Shown: positions 1 through 9,274, counted from the first letter of the stretch. The stretch: DNA of 64,000 nucleotides from Flavobacterium suncheonense GH29-5 = DSM 17707 (GCF_000430025.1 NZ_AUCZ01000009.1:95251-159250), one strand, 5' to 3'. Numbers and translations are program-made. The notes: generated by a model from the sequence alone, not told the origin.

Positions 1-808
1 TGGTGTTGTAAGCTGCATTGCCTTCATAACAGCGCCAGCCGTAGTTCAAACCGCTTTCGGTGGAAGCCGCCCGGTTGACTTCTTCGTACAGATTCTGTCC
101 GACATCCGCAATCCATAAATCACCGGTTAAACGGTCAAACGAGAATTTCCACGGATTGCGCAAACCAATCGCCCAGATTTCATCGGCACCAGTCACTCCC
201 ACATACGGATTGGTTGGAGGAATACCATACGGAGTGCCGGAATTGACGTCAATCCGAAGCATCTTTCCTAATAACTCATTGATATTCTGCGCTCTGTTTC
301 CCGGATCGCCACCGCTGCCGCCATCGCCCATACCGATATAGAGATACCCGTCAGGACCGAATTTCAAAGTCCCACCGTTGTGGTTGGAAAAAGGCTGTGC
401 AATGGTCAGCAGAATAGTGCCGGCAGGATTGGCAATATCCGGATTGGAACTGTTTACTGAATAACGGGCAATAACCGTATTTCCGCTCAGGTTTGTATAA
501 TTGATGTAAAAAAAGCCGTTGGAAGCATAATCAGGGTGAAAAGCCAAACCCAATAAACCCTGCTCGCCGCTTTGATTGGTTAAGGAACTGATGTTGAGAA
601 AAGGCGTCGCATTGGTGGTGCCGTTGCTGTTCAGAATTTTGATAAGCCCGTCCTGTTCCACCACGAAAAGCCGGCTGTCACCGCAATTCTCGATAGCCAC
701 CGGCGAAGCAAAACCGGTAGCAAACGTTTGAAGGCCGACGGTTCCGGTTTGTGATTGGCTTTCGCACGAAAAGAAAACCAAAACAATTAAAAAGCGCAAT
801 AATTTCAT
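1..808 (-). CDS. PQQ-dependent sugar dehydrogenase-like lipoprotein, C-terminus outside window
   Basis: Reading the minus strand from ATG at 808 gives an open frame of about 269 codons that runs off the left edge, so the protein is partial. It opens with a lipoprotein signal (MKLLRFLIVLVFFSCES; Cys at residue 15). The mature part has beta-propeller signatures of the soluble glucose/sorbosone dehydrogenase family: FASPVAIENCGDSRLFVVEQ, QGLLGLAFHPDY, GDGGSGGDPGNRAQN, LLGKMLRIDV and EIWAIGLRNPWKFSFD. Members oxidise aldose sugars with PQQ or have a related propeller fold; the substrate cannot be read here. A C-terminal sorting domain cannot be checked because that end is missing. Family assignment is strong, actual enzymatic activity is inferred. 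Confidence 0.85.
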   Translation of the reverse strand, partial: MKLLRFLIVLVFFSCESQSQTGTVGLQTFATGFASPVAIENCGDSRLFVVEQDGLIKILNSNGTTNATPFLNISSLTNQSGEQGLLGLAFHPDYASNGFFYINYTNLSGNTVIARYSVNSSNPDIANPAGTILLTIAQPFSNHNGGTLKFGPDGYLYIGMGDGGSGGDPGNRAQNINELLGKMLRIDVNSGTPYGIPPTNPYVGVTGADEIWAIGLRNPWKFSFDRLTGDLWIADVGQNLYEEVNRAASTESGLNYGWRCYEGNAAYNT

Positions 809-838
809 AGCGTAATGATTTGGTTATCATAAAATTAT

Positions 839-865
839 AAAAAAATCCCGACACTTGGGCCGGGA
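839..865 (-). terminator. Rho-independent terminator downstream of the vWA gene
   Basis: Read on the minus strand, a 7-bp stem with one G-U pair (846-852 with 859-865) is followed by seven T (A 839-845 on plus). It lies between the end of the vWA gene and the start of the sugar dehydrogenase gene. Confidence 0.7.
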
Positions 866-887
866 AATTTGTTAGGAATATCCGCTT

Positions 888-2060
888 TTACTTTTCAACC
901 GTATACCCTTTGGTTTTGGCAAAGGCAATCACCGAGGAATTAATCGCACCACCCAAATCGTCCTGAGTCTTGGTTTTTTTCATCTCGGCATCGATATATG
1001 CCTGACGTTTTTTAGCCAGTTCCCCGATTTCTTTCTGAATGGCTTCGCGTTCTTTCGATTTTTGCTCCACATAAGCCTTGATTTCCGCTTTGGATTTGTT
1101 TTGGAGTTCTTTTGGTAATTCTTCTTTTTTCAGTTTGTCAATCGCACCTTTGTCGTCTTTTACCTTGTCGACTAAATCCCAGCTGTCGTTTTTGTAGGCC
1201 GCTTTGGATTTACTCACCGCACGTTCCGCAAAATTGGCAGCCGAAACACCTTGTGCATTGGCATCCTGCATTTCCTGGTTCATCTTTTTGGAATGTCCCA
1301 TCGAACCGTAACCGATGTAAGTGTCGTTAATTTTGGCATTGCATTCCGAAATGCGCACATCGTAAGGCGTGGCAATGTAAAGCACGGCTCTGTTGGAATC
1401 GATGTTAAAATATTTACCTTTTCCGATATCTGCGCCGTCTTTCCAGAAGGTACGGATGCCTTCTTCCTGATTGCCGCAGAAAATGGTATTGACGTAAATG
1501 TCTTTTTTCAGCGCGTCACTAATTGCTTCTTTGTAGTGAACACTGCCCTGATTAAAGGGTTCGTTTCCGGCGATGTACACCAGTTTCATGTCGGAAGCGT
1601 CTTTGCCCCAGTTTAACTGTTTGGTCGCATCGGCAATTACGGCCCCGCAATATTCCGAACCGCCGTTGGTGCGCAGGGCGAACAGTTTTTCGGAAATCAG
1701 GTCCAAATCGGAAGTAAGCGGCGCTACCTGCCGGATGTAATTGGATGACGCAGAAAGGCCGTCGTTCCCGTACTCGTACAAGCCGATTTCAATATCCGGC
1801 GTTTTGCCGTGGTATTTCAGCGTGGTTAAGGTGTTGACGATGTTCCACAAACGGGATTTCGCCTGTTCGATTAGTCCGTCCATGCTGTTGGAAGTGTCCA
1901 ATAAAATGGCCACCTGAATTTTGGTGTTTTCCGCTTTAACGGTTTTTTCAGCAATTACGGGGATTAAGGATTTTGCATCTTCTTTGTGATTGAAATTCGT
2001 GCCGTTTGCAAAAGAAAAAACGGTTGCAAAAAGGGCTGAAATAATAAGTGTACGTTTCAT
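888..2060 (-). CDS. secreted von Willebrand factor A domain protein
   Basis: 390 residues with an N-terminal signal peptide (MKRTLIISALFATVFSFANG). A vWA domain follows from about residue 47: the MIDAS motif DTSNSM has Asp55, Ser57 and Ser59, and strand IQVAILLD precedes it. The segment KLVYIAGNEPFNQG is the usual later strand and loop of this family. The last 130 residues are lysine- and glutamate-rich and probably helical or coiled coil. No T9SS sorting domain is visible, so the product is probably periplasmic. It lies 18 bases downstream of the toroid-protein gene and is probably co-transcribed with it. vWA domains bind partner proteins through a metal ion; the partner here is unknown. Confidence 0.8.
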   Translation of the reverse strand: MKRTLIISALFATVFSFANGTNFNHKEDAKSLIPVIAEKTVKAENTKIQVAILLDTSNSMDGLIEQAKSRLWNIVNTLTTLKYHGKTPDIEIGLYEYGNDGLSASSNYIRQVAPLTSDLDLISEKLFALRTNGGSEYCGAVIADATKQLNWGKDASDMKLVYIAGNEPFNQGSVHYKEAISDALKKDIYVNTIFCGNQEEGIRTFWKDGADIGKGKYFNIDSNRAVLYIATPYDVRISECNAKINDTYIGYGSMGHSKKMNQEMQDANAQGVSAANFAERAVSKSKAAYKNDSWDLVDKVKDDKGAIDKLKKEELPKELQNKSKAEIKAYVEQKSKEREAIQKEIGELAKKRQAYIDAEMKKTKTQDDLGGAINSSVIAFAKTKGYTVEK

Positions 2061-2078
2061 GGTATTTGTCTTTTAAAA

Positions 2079-3401
2079 TTATTGTTGTAAGGTTTTGATA
2101 TCGTTTTCAATGGTTAAAATCAACAGACAGGTGGCGGTACAAAAAACCGGACTGGTGATGCAGTGGTGGCCGTTCCAGCTGCCGTTTTCGTTCTGGATTT
2201 TGATGATTTTTCCGCTCACGTTGTTGTACCAATGTTTCCAGTCGTTGTCTTTTTTCACGATTAAAGATTCGCCGGTTTGCAGAAAGCTCATGAATTCTTC
2301 CCCGCCGTTATTTCCGAAGCCGTTCATCACGTTGTCGTCCATGGCCTGTACTTTGGCGGCTTTGTAGACTTTGCTGGCGACTTCATAGGAAGCGGCTTTT
2401 TCACGGGTAACGCCGATTTTCTCCAGATTTTCACGGTTCATTTCTGCTCTTCGGTCGATTTTCCCTTCGGCTTTGGCTTTTTCGAAGAGTTCCTCGGCTT
2501 CTTTGGCTTCTCCGGCACTACCGCGAACGGAACTGCTTACCGCATAGAGCATGATGCCGGCGCCGTCTTCGGTTTTAGCGGTTTTGGCATCCGCATCGTA
2601 ATTGCTTTTCTGATAATTTCGGGCGGCGGCAATTTTCTCTTTGTTTACTTTGATGTTTTTGTTTTTGGAAGCCTGCTCCAATCCGGCATTGGCAAACGAC
2701 GACTGCAACACGCCCGCCCAACCGGCTCCGCTCACTTTTCCGTTGGGGTCATAGGATTGTTCCACTTTGTCCACACAGATCTGGATGGCGTTTTCCACTC
2801 TTTTTTTAAGATTTCGGTCGGATAAAGTCGGTACCACCTGATTTAAGAATTGAAGGGTTAAAGCAGCATCAATGTTTTGCCCCAGCTTTGTCTGAATTTG
2901 AGTGCCGCGCACTTGGGTGATGAATTCACTGTTCTTGTTTTTTTCCACTTCGGATAATAAAAAATCAAGCGCATGTTTAAGTTGCGTTTTGTATTTTCCT
3001 TTCTCAATGGAATACCCCATACGGTACAGGGCCATGGAAGCCATCGCGGTTGTAGCCGGATCGGAACTCACAGCATGCGGGTTCATTTCGCCCTGATTGC
3101 TGTGGGAACCCGCGCCCCAGCCTCCGTCGTTGTTTTGGGCGTCCACCAGCCATTTTTCACCTTTGTCTATGGCCGATGAGGTTTTGGAATCGTTTTTGTA
3201 CTGCGCATAATCGGTTACGGACTGTTCGCCCATCACCGACATGAACACACAGGGTTTTTCTTCAACAGCAGGTCTTTCAGTGGCAACTGCTAGTTTAGTT
3301 GGAAGAAATGTTTGTGGTTCACTAGGGAAAAGGGAATTATACGCCACTCCTGTAATCAAAACAGAAGCGCTCAAGACTGCAATTAGATTTTCCGTTTTCA
3401 T
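2079..3401 (-). CDS. exported alpha/alpha-toroid (prenyltransferase/squalene-cyclase-like) repeat protein
   Basis: 440 residues. The N-terminus (MKTENLIAVLSASVLITGVA) is a signal peptide or signal anchor. Two QW-like toroid repeats are recognisable: AQNNDGGWGAGSHSNQG near residues 88-104, and NENGSWNGHHCITSP followed by VFCTATCLLIL near the C-terminus. This resembles the terpene cyclase/prenyltransferase toroid seen in squalene-hopene cyclases and in complement-like proteins. No DxDD cyclase motif is visible, so a binding rather than a cyclase role is more likely. The vWA gene follows 18 bases downstream, which suggests a functional pair. The function is unknown. Confidence 0.65.
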   Translation of the reverse strand: MKTENLIAVLSASVLITGVAYNSLFPSEPQTFLPTKLAVATERPAVEEKPCVFMSVMGEQSVTDYAQYKNDSKTSSAIDKGEKWLVDAQNNDGGWGAGSHSNQGEMNPHAVSSDPATTAMASMALYRMGYSIEKGKYKTQLKHALDFLLSEVEKNKNSEFITQVRGTQIQTKLGQNIDAALTLQFLNQVVPTLSDRNLKKRVENAIQICVDKVEQSYDPNGKVSGAGWAGVLQSSFANAGLEQASKNKNIKVNKEKIAAARNYQKSNYDADAKTAKTEDGAGIMLYAVSSSVRGSAGEAKEAEELFEKAKAEGKIDRRAEMNRENLEKIGVTREKAASYEVASKVYKAAKVQAMDDNVMNGFGNNGGEEFMSFLQTGESLIVKKDNDWKHWYNNVSGKIIKIQNENGSWNGHHCITSPVFCTATCLLILTIENDIKTLQQ

Positions 3402-3550
3402 GATTTTTGGTTTAAGATTCTATCCCAAAATTATCCTGAGAAACCGCACGTTTTTTGCAGAATGGGTGAAACCGGCTTTTGACTTGGTGAAATCGCTTGC
3501 AGCACTGTTTTTAAAATAGTTTCTTTACATTTACACAGAAACCAATACGG

Positions 3551-5380
3551 ATGACACGGAAACTGGTCTTTTTTGCTTTTATTTTTTTATCGCTGAACCT
3601 CACTTTTGAGGCTTCCGCGCAGGACAGTATTCAGCCATCGGCAACTAGAAGCAAAAAAGCGGCTTCTTATAAAATCAGTAAAGCGGCAGACGATTTAAAA
3701 GAGTCACTGGATGCCAATGACGAGGTGCAAATCGCCAAAAACTATGAAAAACTAGCCGACGGATTCCTCGAAAAAGGTGACAATGCCAAAGCAGAAGAAT
3801 ACCTGAAAAAAGCACTGGCCACCTACACCAAACTAAAACGGACTTCTGACCGAACAAGAGTAACCCGAAGCCTGGCCAAAGTGCAGGAGTCACAGCAAAA
3901 AGTAAGCGCCGCCATTAAAAGCTATGAAGCGGCCGGCGCAGCAGCGGAGGAACAAGAGGTGATTCAGCTTAACAGGAACGATGCCAACCGTCTGCGGAAC
4001 ATCAACAATCCGGCGGCGCAAACGTCATTCGTGCAATCGAACATTCAGCTTTTGGAGAAAGCCGATAAAAAAGAAGAAGTTGCCGATGCCTACGTCCAAC
4101 AGGCACAAATGAACCTGCAGCAAAAAAACAAAGACGTGGCCATTCAGAGTTACGAAAAAGCGATTACCTATGTAAAAGACCAGCCGGAAGAAGTGGCCAA
4201 ACTGAAAACGGAAATCGCGAAAGTATACGCCTCCGACAATCAGTTTGATAAGGCTTTGGAGATCAGTGAAAAATTGCTGGCGGATGCGAAAACCGCTAAC
4301 GATTTCGACACCCAAATCAAGCAGCTGCAAACCCTGGCGACGATTTATTTTAAGAAAAACGAACCGGAAAAAGCGGTTCTGTGTTTAAAACAAGCCTATC
4401 ACTTAGCGCTGCAACAAGGTGAAACCGATGAGGTAAAAAACAGTCTGCTGCAATTGCTTCAGTACTACAAAACCCACGGCAAAGACAAGGAAAGCATTGC
4501 TTTGTATGATGATTTCTTTCAGAATTTTGACAAACTCATCCGCAACGACAGTTCCTTGATTGATGAAAAAACTTTTCAGGTAACCGAGGAGAAAATCCGC
4601 CAGCTGGAAAAGGAAAAAGCCCTGAAAGATGAACTCATCGCCAAGAAAAACACGTTTAATTATGTGCTTTTGGGTTCGCTGTTACTTTTACTGCTTTTGG
4701 TCGGACTGATTGTAAAAGCGCTGTATTCCATCAAAACCAAAAACAAGGAAATCGCGTTGCAGTCGTTACGCCGGGAAATGAATCCGCATTTTATTTTCAA
4801 CAGTCTGAACAGCGTGAACCAGTTCATTTCGCAGAACAAAGAGCTGGAAGCCAACAAATACCTGAGTTCGTATTCCCACCTGATGCGCAACATGATGGAA
4901 AATTCGAACAAGGATTTTATCAGCCTGAGCAACGAAATTGAACAACTGAAAAAATATCTGAATCTGGAACACTTACGTTTTCAGGACAAATTCGACTATC
5001 AGATTGTAGTGGACGATGCGCTGGATACCGAAACGACTTTAGTGCCGAACATGCTCATCCAGCCGCATCTGGAGAACGCGATCTGGCACGGCTTGCGGTA
5101 TCGCGAAACCAAAGGTTTGTTATTGCTGAAATTCGAGCTGAACCGAGGAAAAGTATCGGTAATTGTAGACGATAACGGCATCGGCCTGACCGAAAGCGCC
5201 GCCCTGAAAACCCGCAACCAGAAAGTGCATCAGTCCAGAGGCGTAACCAATACCAAAGAGCGTATTAATCTGTTGAACGAACTGTACAAAACGAATATTG
5301 GTTTTTCCATCACCGAAAAAAACAGTGGAACTACCGGAACCATTGTCACCTTAACGTTTCCTTTGCTTGATAAAGTATGA
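3551..5380 (+). CDS. TPR-containing LytS-type sensor histidine kinase
   Basis: 609 residues: a signal peptide (residues 1-24, ending ASAQ), TPR-like helical repeats over roughly 40-340, a coiled-coil linker, one membrane helix (about 371-392), then a His_kinase domain of the LytS/YehU class. The phosphoacceptor is in REMNPHFIFNSLNS (His413). An HATPase region follows (LVPNMLIQPHLENAIWHGL, then VDDNGIGL and the TKERINLLNELY segment). The topology puts the TPRs outside the cytoplasm. The LytTR regulator gene begins 33 bases downstream, so the two form a two-component system. The stimulus is unknown; periplasmic TPRs suggest sensing of a protein or peptide partner (inference). Confidence 0.9.
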   Translation: MTRKLVFFAFIFLSLNLTFEASAQDSIQPSATRSKKAASYKISKAADDLKESLDANDEVQIAKNYEKLADGFLEKGDNAKAEEYLKKALATYTKLKRTSDRTRVTRSLAKVQESQQKVSAAIKSYEAAGAAAEEQEVIQLNRNDANRLRNINNPAAQTSFVQSNIQLLEKADKKEEVADAYVQQAQMNLQQKNKDVAIQSYEKAITYVKDQPEEVAKLKTEIAKVYASDNQFDKALEISEKLLADAKTANDFDTQIKQLQTLATIYFKKNEPEKAVLCLKQAYHLALQQGETDEVKNSLLQLLQYYKTHGKDKESIALYDDFFQNFDKLIRNDSSLIDEKTFQVTEEKIRQLEKEKALKDELIAKKNTFNYVLLGSLLLLLLLVGLIVKALYSIKTKNKEIALQSLRREMNPHFIFNSLNSVNQFISQNKELEANKYLSSYSHLMRNMMENSNKDFISLSNEIEQLKKYLNLEHLRFQDKFDYQIVVDDALDTETTLVPNMLIQPHLENAIWHGLRYRETKGLLLLKFELNRGKVSVIVDDNGIGLTESAALKTRNQKVHQSRGVTNTKERINLLNELYKTNIGFSITEKNSGTTGTIVTLTFPLLDKV

Positions 5381-5413
5381 TGTAAACCGAACAGGTTTCT
5401 AAAAACGAATAAA

Positions 5414-6160
5414 ATGACCATTCAGAAAATAAGAGCCGTAATTGTAGAAGACGAAGCCGCCGCGCGCGAAGTGCTCAGAAACTATCTGGGGAAATACTGT
5501 CCGCAGGTGGAAGTAATAGGCGAAGCGCAAAACATTAAGGAAGCCGTGCCGCTATTGCACGACCTGACACCACAATTGGTGTTTCTGGATGTGGAAATGC
5601 CCTTCGGAAACGCGTTTGATGTGTTAGAAGCTTGTAAAAACTTACAGTTTGAAACGATTTTTGTGACTGCTTTTTCGGAATATTCATTGAAAGCCCTCAA
5701 CCAAAGCGCGGCCTATTATCTGCTGAAACCGATTAGTATTGAGGAATTGATTGTAGCGGTCAACAAAGTACAGCAGCATATTCTGAATAATGAAATTTTC
5801 AACCGCAATAAAATCATCGTAGAGAATTTCCGCGAAACACAACCCGAGAAAAAACAGGTCATTTTACCGACCTTGGAAGGTTTTGAAGTGGTGAAAATGG
5901 AAGACATCGTCCGCTTGCGGGGCAACGGGAACTTTACAGATTTGCACTTGGCCGATGGCAGTAAAAAAATGGTCTGTCGTTTCCTGAAGCATTTTTCGGA
6001 GATACTGCCGTTCCCGTTTCTGCGGGTGCACAAGTCGCACATCATCAACATCAACTTTGTGAAATCGTACAACAAAGGCGGTTATATCATGCTGAACGAC
6101 GGTGCCGAAATTGAAATTTCGCCAACGTATAAAGAAGAGTTTTTGCGGAACTTCAAATAA
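5414..6160 (+). CDS. LytTR-family response regulator
   Basis: 248 residues. The N-terminal receiver domain carries the acidic pair VEDE (residues 11-14), the phosphoacceptor Asp59 in LVFLDVEMP, a switch Thr in IFVTAFSEY and the conserved Lys in YYLLKPIS. The C-terminal LytTR DNA-binding domain covers about residues 145-248 (VKMEDIVRLRGNGNFTDLHL; FLRVHKSHIININFV). It is the partner of the TPR kinase immediately upstream. LytTR regulators bind short direct repeats upstream of target promoters; the targets are not apparent in this window. Full length, no oddities. Confidence 0.93.
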   Translation: MTIQKIRAVIVEDEAAAREVLRNYLGKYCPQVEVIGEAQNIKEAVPLLHDLTPQLVFLDVEMPFGNAFDVLEACKNLQFETIFVTAFSEYSLKALNQSAAYYLLKPISIEELIVAVNKVQQHILNNEIFNRNKIIVENFRETQPEKKQVILPTLEGFEVVKMEDIVRLRGNGNFTDLHLADGSKKMVCRFLKHFSEILPFPFLRVHKSHIININFVKSYNKGGYIMLNDGAEIEISPTYKEEFLRNFK

Positions 6161-6282
6161 ACATATCGCGAAAAGGTACACGGAAAACACGGATTTACAG
6201 ATTTAAACGGATTAAATATTCCGGAAAGGTAAAAACTTTGTGTCCCTAGCACTTTCTTTGTAAGCTTTGGGGTTAATAAAAG

Positions 6283-8247
6283 CTAAAAATCAAACTCATC
6301 CGGATCAAAACGCAGTGAATCCGCAGCGGTGGAATCCACCAAGGTTTTGAGTTTTAAAAACGAACGCGCCCTGCCCGAAATGTATACCGGAACGGATTGT
6401 CCTGTTGTGTCCTGTTCGGTAATCAAAGCGCGGCGCAGCATCAGGTTTTTGATAAAGCGTTGGTTTTTTACGGCATACGGTTTCTGATTGCCCTGATCGT
6501 CAAACTGCCACATGAATTTTTTCGGTTTCGGAACAATCGAGGCCAGGTACAAACATTCGGTTAAAGTTAAATCACTTGGTCTTTTCTGGAAATAAAACTG
6601 CGAAGCTTCCCCAATGCCGTACACGTTCGGTCCCCATTCAATCACGTTAAAATACACTTCCAGCATGCGGGATTTGGAGGCGATGCGGTTGTTTTCCAGA
6701 ATATACACCAACAGGATTTCTTCGAGTTTCCGCGAAAGCGTTTTTTCCCGTGTTAAGAACACGTTTTTCACCAACTGCATGCTGATGGTACTTGCGCCTC
6801 GGGCAAATTTTCTGGTTCGGATGTTCTTTACAATCGACTGTTTAAACGCTTCGTTGATGAACCCGCGATGGTGAAAAAATGACGGATCTTCGCTGGTGAG
6901 CACTGCTTTTTCCAGATAAGGCGAAATCTGGTCCAGCGGCGTGTAATTCGGATTGGCGGCTCCCACTAAAATCGGGCGTTGTTCCACACCGTTTTCGATG
7001 GCACGGTAGGTGAATTCGCCGTTCAGTTTGGCCAGATTGGCGGCGCCGTATTTGGTAATGCGCAAGTTTTCTTTGTTGAGTTTGCTGTCAAAAATCAGGT
7101 CGTCCGGTTTGTTTTTGTTGTATGCGAAATCGAGCTGATAGTCAAAATTCCCTTCGGTTTCCATACCTTCAAAATTGGTGAACAGGCCTTTGGGCAGGGA
7201 AGTGATAAAATCCTGTGCGTTCATCTTCGGAATCGCGACTTTCAGCCTGTAAATTGTGTCTTCTTCGGTATTGTATTCCGCAAACGGTTTCACTTTGATG
7301 TGATTCAGTTGAGCGGAGGACGTGCTGTCAATCGAAATGAAATCACGACCTAACAAGAACCGGTAATCAAACCGGGCGTTCGCAATAACCACGTCTTTTT
7401 TGGCAATTTTCGGATGGTTGAGCGTAAAATTTTCGATGGAGGTAAACCCGTCGATGTGCAGTTCGCCGCTTTCCATTTCCAGTTTGTCCAGTTTGATGTG
7501 GATGTTGTCAAAGCTCGATTTCAAACCGAAACGTTCGTCGATATATGGCACTTGAATTTTGGTCGTGTCGCCACTGAAGAATTTCAGATCGGCTTTTTTG
7601 GCTCGCGGATCGGCAAAACCGCTAATCTTCCAGTGTTGGACCAAAGTGTTCGTTTTCACCTGAATTTCAGATTGCAACTGATGGTTTTCCAGTCGCAAAT
7701 CGTTTAGGTGGAGCACTACTTTCCGGCCCATGTCATCCATACGTAAAGACAAATTATCCAGTTGCATTTCCGAAGGCACCAGATTTAAAACCTTGTTTAA
7801 CAGGCGATAGGCGAGTTTGGCGTAATGGCGTTTTTCAGTTGCTTTTTCTTCGTTGTCGCGTTTGAGGAAAGCGTCAAAATTGCGGCCGTTTTTGTTTTTG
7901 ACCAATTGGATGAATCCGTGGTTCATTTCGAGGTTTTTCAGCTGCAAATCGCCGGTAAACAGTTCGAAAAGGCTGTAACTCGTTTTGATTTTCCGAACGG
8001 CTAAAAGCGTATCGGCGTTTTTCGGAACCAGAATCAGGTTGTGGAGTTCCACTTCGGAAAGACCGTTAAAATTGGCCTGTTTTACGGAAAACTGGCAATT
8101 ATACTCTTGTTCAAATTTCGTTTCGGCTTTGCGGAGGACTTGTTGCAGCAGGCTGTCCCGAAAAAAGTACAGGCCGCCCAAAAGCAGTGCTAAGAGCGCG
8201 GCTACAATCTTCAGAAACAGGAAAAACTTTTGCTTTTTGGTTCTCAT
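6283..8247 (-). CDS. GT51 peptidoglycan glycosyltransferase fused to a large N-terminal domain
   Basis: 654 residues with an N-terminal membrane anchor (about residues 8-29). Residues 30-425 form a beta-rich region reminiscent of AsmA/DUF748-type proteins (low confidence). Residues 435-600 form a monofunctional GT51 domain: KAVLTSEDPSFFHHRGF with catalytic Glu453, RGASTISMQLVKNVFLT, LEEILLVYILE and VYFNVIEWGPNVYGIGEA. GT51 enzymes polymerise lipid II into glycan strands at the outer face of the inner membrane. No transpeptidase domain is present, so this is MtgA-like in activity but about 2.5 times the length of MtgA. It is last in the minus-strand run that starts at panC. The role of the N-terminal region is unknown. 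Confidence 0.85.
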   Translation of the reverse strand: MRTKKQKFFLFLKIVAALLALLLGGLYFFRDSLLQQVLRKAETKFEQEYNCQFSVKQANFNGLSEVELHNLILVPKNADTLLAVRKIKTSYSLFELFTGDLQLKNLEMNHGFIQLVKNKNGRNFDAFLKRDNEEKATEKRHYAKLAYRLLNKVLNLVPSEMQLDNLSLRMDDMGRKVVLHLNDLRLENHQLQSEIQVKTNTLVQHWKISGFADPRAKKADLKFFSGDTTKIQVPYIDERFGLKSSFDNIHIKLDKLEMESGELHIDGFTSIENFTLNHPKIAKKDVVIANARFDYRFLLGRDFISIDSTSSAQLNHIKVKPFAEYNTEEDTIYRLKVAIPKMNAQDFITSLPKGLFTNFEGMETEGNFDYQLDFAYNKNKPDDLIFDSKLNKENLRITKYGAANLAKLNGEFTYRAIENGVEQRPILVGAANPNYTPLDQISPYLEKAVLTSEDPSFFHHRGFINEAFKQSIVKNIRTRKFARGASTISMQLVKNVFLTREKTLSRKLEEILLVYILENNRIASKSRMLEVYFNVIEWGPNVYGIGEASQFYFQKRPSDLTLTECLYLASIVPKPKKFMWQFDDQGNQKPYAVKNQRFIKNLMLRRALITEQDTTGQSVPVYISGRARSFLKLKTLVDSTAADSLRFDPDEFDF

Positions 8248-8269
8248 GCCGATCGAGAATGTTGTGTGT

Positions 8270-8782
8270 TTAGGAAAGCGAAGCTACTAAATTTTCCACT
8301 TCCAGCTTCTGATTCGCGTATTTTTGTTGCAGTTCGGAACCTTCTCCCATGCGTTTGTAGTACTCAAAAGCCTTGTCGGCAAAGAATTTTTTGTGGAAAT
8401 CGGAACATTCCGGAATCTTCGGAAAAATTTTGTGAAACAACATTTCGTAATACGCCTGCCATTCCCGTTCGTTTTTGTCCAATACCTGATTTGCTGCCGA
8501 TTTCTGAATGACATGCACCATTTCGTGGGCAATCAGGTTCAGAATCAGGTCCAACGGAAATTCAAAAGCGTTTTCAGGCAAGCGGATGATTTGCGGTTCG
8601 CCGAAAGCACCTTCGGTAGTCATCAGGATGAAATCCGGGCGGGCGGCTTCCCGGTATTCAAAACCTTTGAAATTGGGTTGTTCCAAACCGAATTGCTGAA
8701 TCAGAAATTCACCTGCCTGAGCCGTTTCGCCCAATTCGTGAAAGCGGTTGATAATCTGCAGGATTTCGGGTATGGATTTCAT
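8270..8782 (-). CDS. putative zinc metallopeptidase-like protein (HExxH), hypothetical
   Basis: 170 residues, no signal peptide or membrane segment, so probably cytoplasmic. A zincin-type motif AHEMVHVIQ (His86, Glu87, His90) is followed 15-17 residues later by NEREWQAYYEMLF, where Glu105 or Glu107 could be the third zinc ligand. It also resembles SprT-like or Wss1-like small zincins in size, but I cannot place it in a named family. It sits 11 bases after the lipoprotein gene and 22 bases before the GT51 gene, in the same transcriptional run. Proteolytic activity is inferred from the motif only. Confidence 0.6.
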   Translation of the reverse strand: MKSIPEILQIINRFHELGETAQAGEFLIQQFGLEQPNFKGFEYREAARPDFILMTTEGAFGEPQIIRLPENAFEFPLDLILNLIAHEMVHVIQKSAANQVLDKNEREWQAYYEMLFHKIFPKIPECSDFHKKFFADKAFEYYKRMGEGSELQQKYANQKLEVENLVASLS

Positions 8783-8793
8783 GATTTCCTAAA

Positions 8794-9258
8794 TTACGGA
8801 ACAATTTTTACGTTAAGACCAAGCGCCAGCACATTAGGAAGGTACGGTTTTTTAAAGGCTTGGGAAACGGTAAGTTGATACGTTCCTTTGGCCAGTTTCA
8901 CATTTTGCTGCAGCGGAACGATTAGGTCGCACATGTCGCCGGTGCAATCCGCCAGTTGTTTTCCGGAAGCATCTTTAATAATCAGTTCGAACGGAATTGG
9001 CGCGACAGTACCGTCTGGCCCTGTAAGTGTGATGTTCAGCGGCACTTTTTCATACTGATAATCGTAGATGTGGCTGAACTGTAATTCGAGATTGTACGTT
9101 TTGGAATCGTCTTCAATGGTAAATTCAAAGGTTTTTACCTCGTCGGATTGCCAACGGTTGCTTTCAAAGTTGCGGTCGAGTTTGCTGTATACCGAATTTT
9201 TGTCACAGGAAACCAGCAGCAAAACGAAGAAAAAAAAGCAAAGCAATTTAGTTTTCAT
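8794..9258 (-). CDS. small lipoprotein, possibly GldH-like
   Basis: Starting at ATG 9258 gives 154 residues with a clear lipoprotein signal (MKTKLLCFFFFVLLLVSCDK; lipobox LVSC). An upstream in-frame ATG at 9282 would overlap radA and adds eight residues before the signal, so 9258 is preferred; it leaves 16 bases after radA. The mature protein has an early Trp (NRWQSDEV), KTYNLEL, and a C-terminal KGTYQLTVSQAF followed by LALGLNV. This pattern recalls the GldH gliding-motility lipoproteins of Bacteroidota, but the match is by eye and incomplete. Alternatively it is an unrelated outer-membrane lipoprotein of beta-sandwich type. Confidence 0.55.
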   Translation of the reverse strand: MKTKLLCFFFFVLLLVSCDKNSVYSKLDRNFESNRWQSDEVKTFEFTIEDDSKTYNLELQFSHIYDYQYEKVPLNITLTGPDGTVAPIPFELIIKDASGKQLADCTGDMCDLIVPLQQNVKLAKGTYQLTVSQAFKKPYLPNVLALGLNVKIVP

Positions 9259-9274
9259 GAGTATTTTTTTAAGG

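Noticed and set aside
6161..6282. CACGGA/ACAGATTT-like tract after the LytTR gene as a defined repeat element
   Set aside because: It has the look of low-complexity Flavobacterium intergenic sequence, but no second clear copy in the window supports calling it a repeat.
8324..8878. 184-codon plus-strand open frame
   Set aside because: Antisense to the HExxH protein and lipoprotein genes, which have clear motifs and operon spacing.
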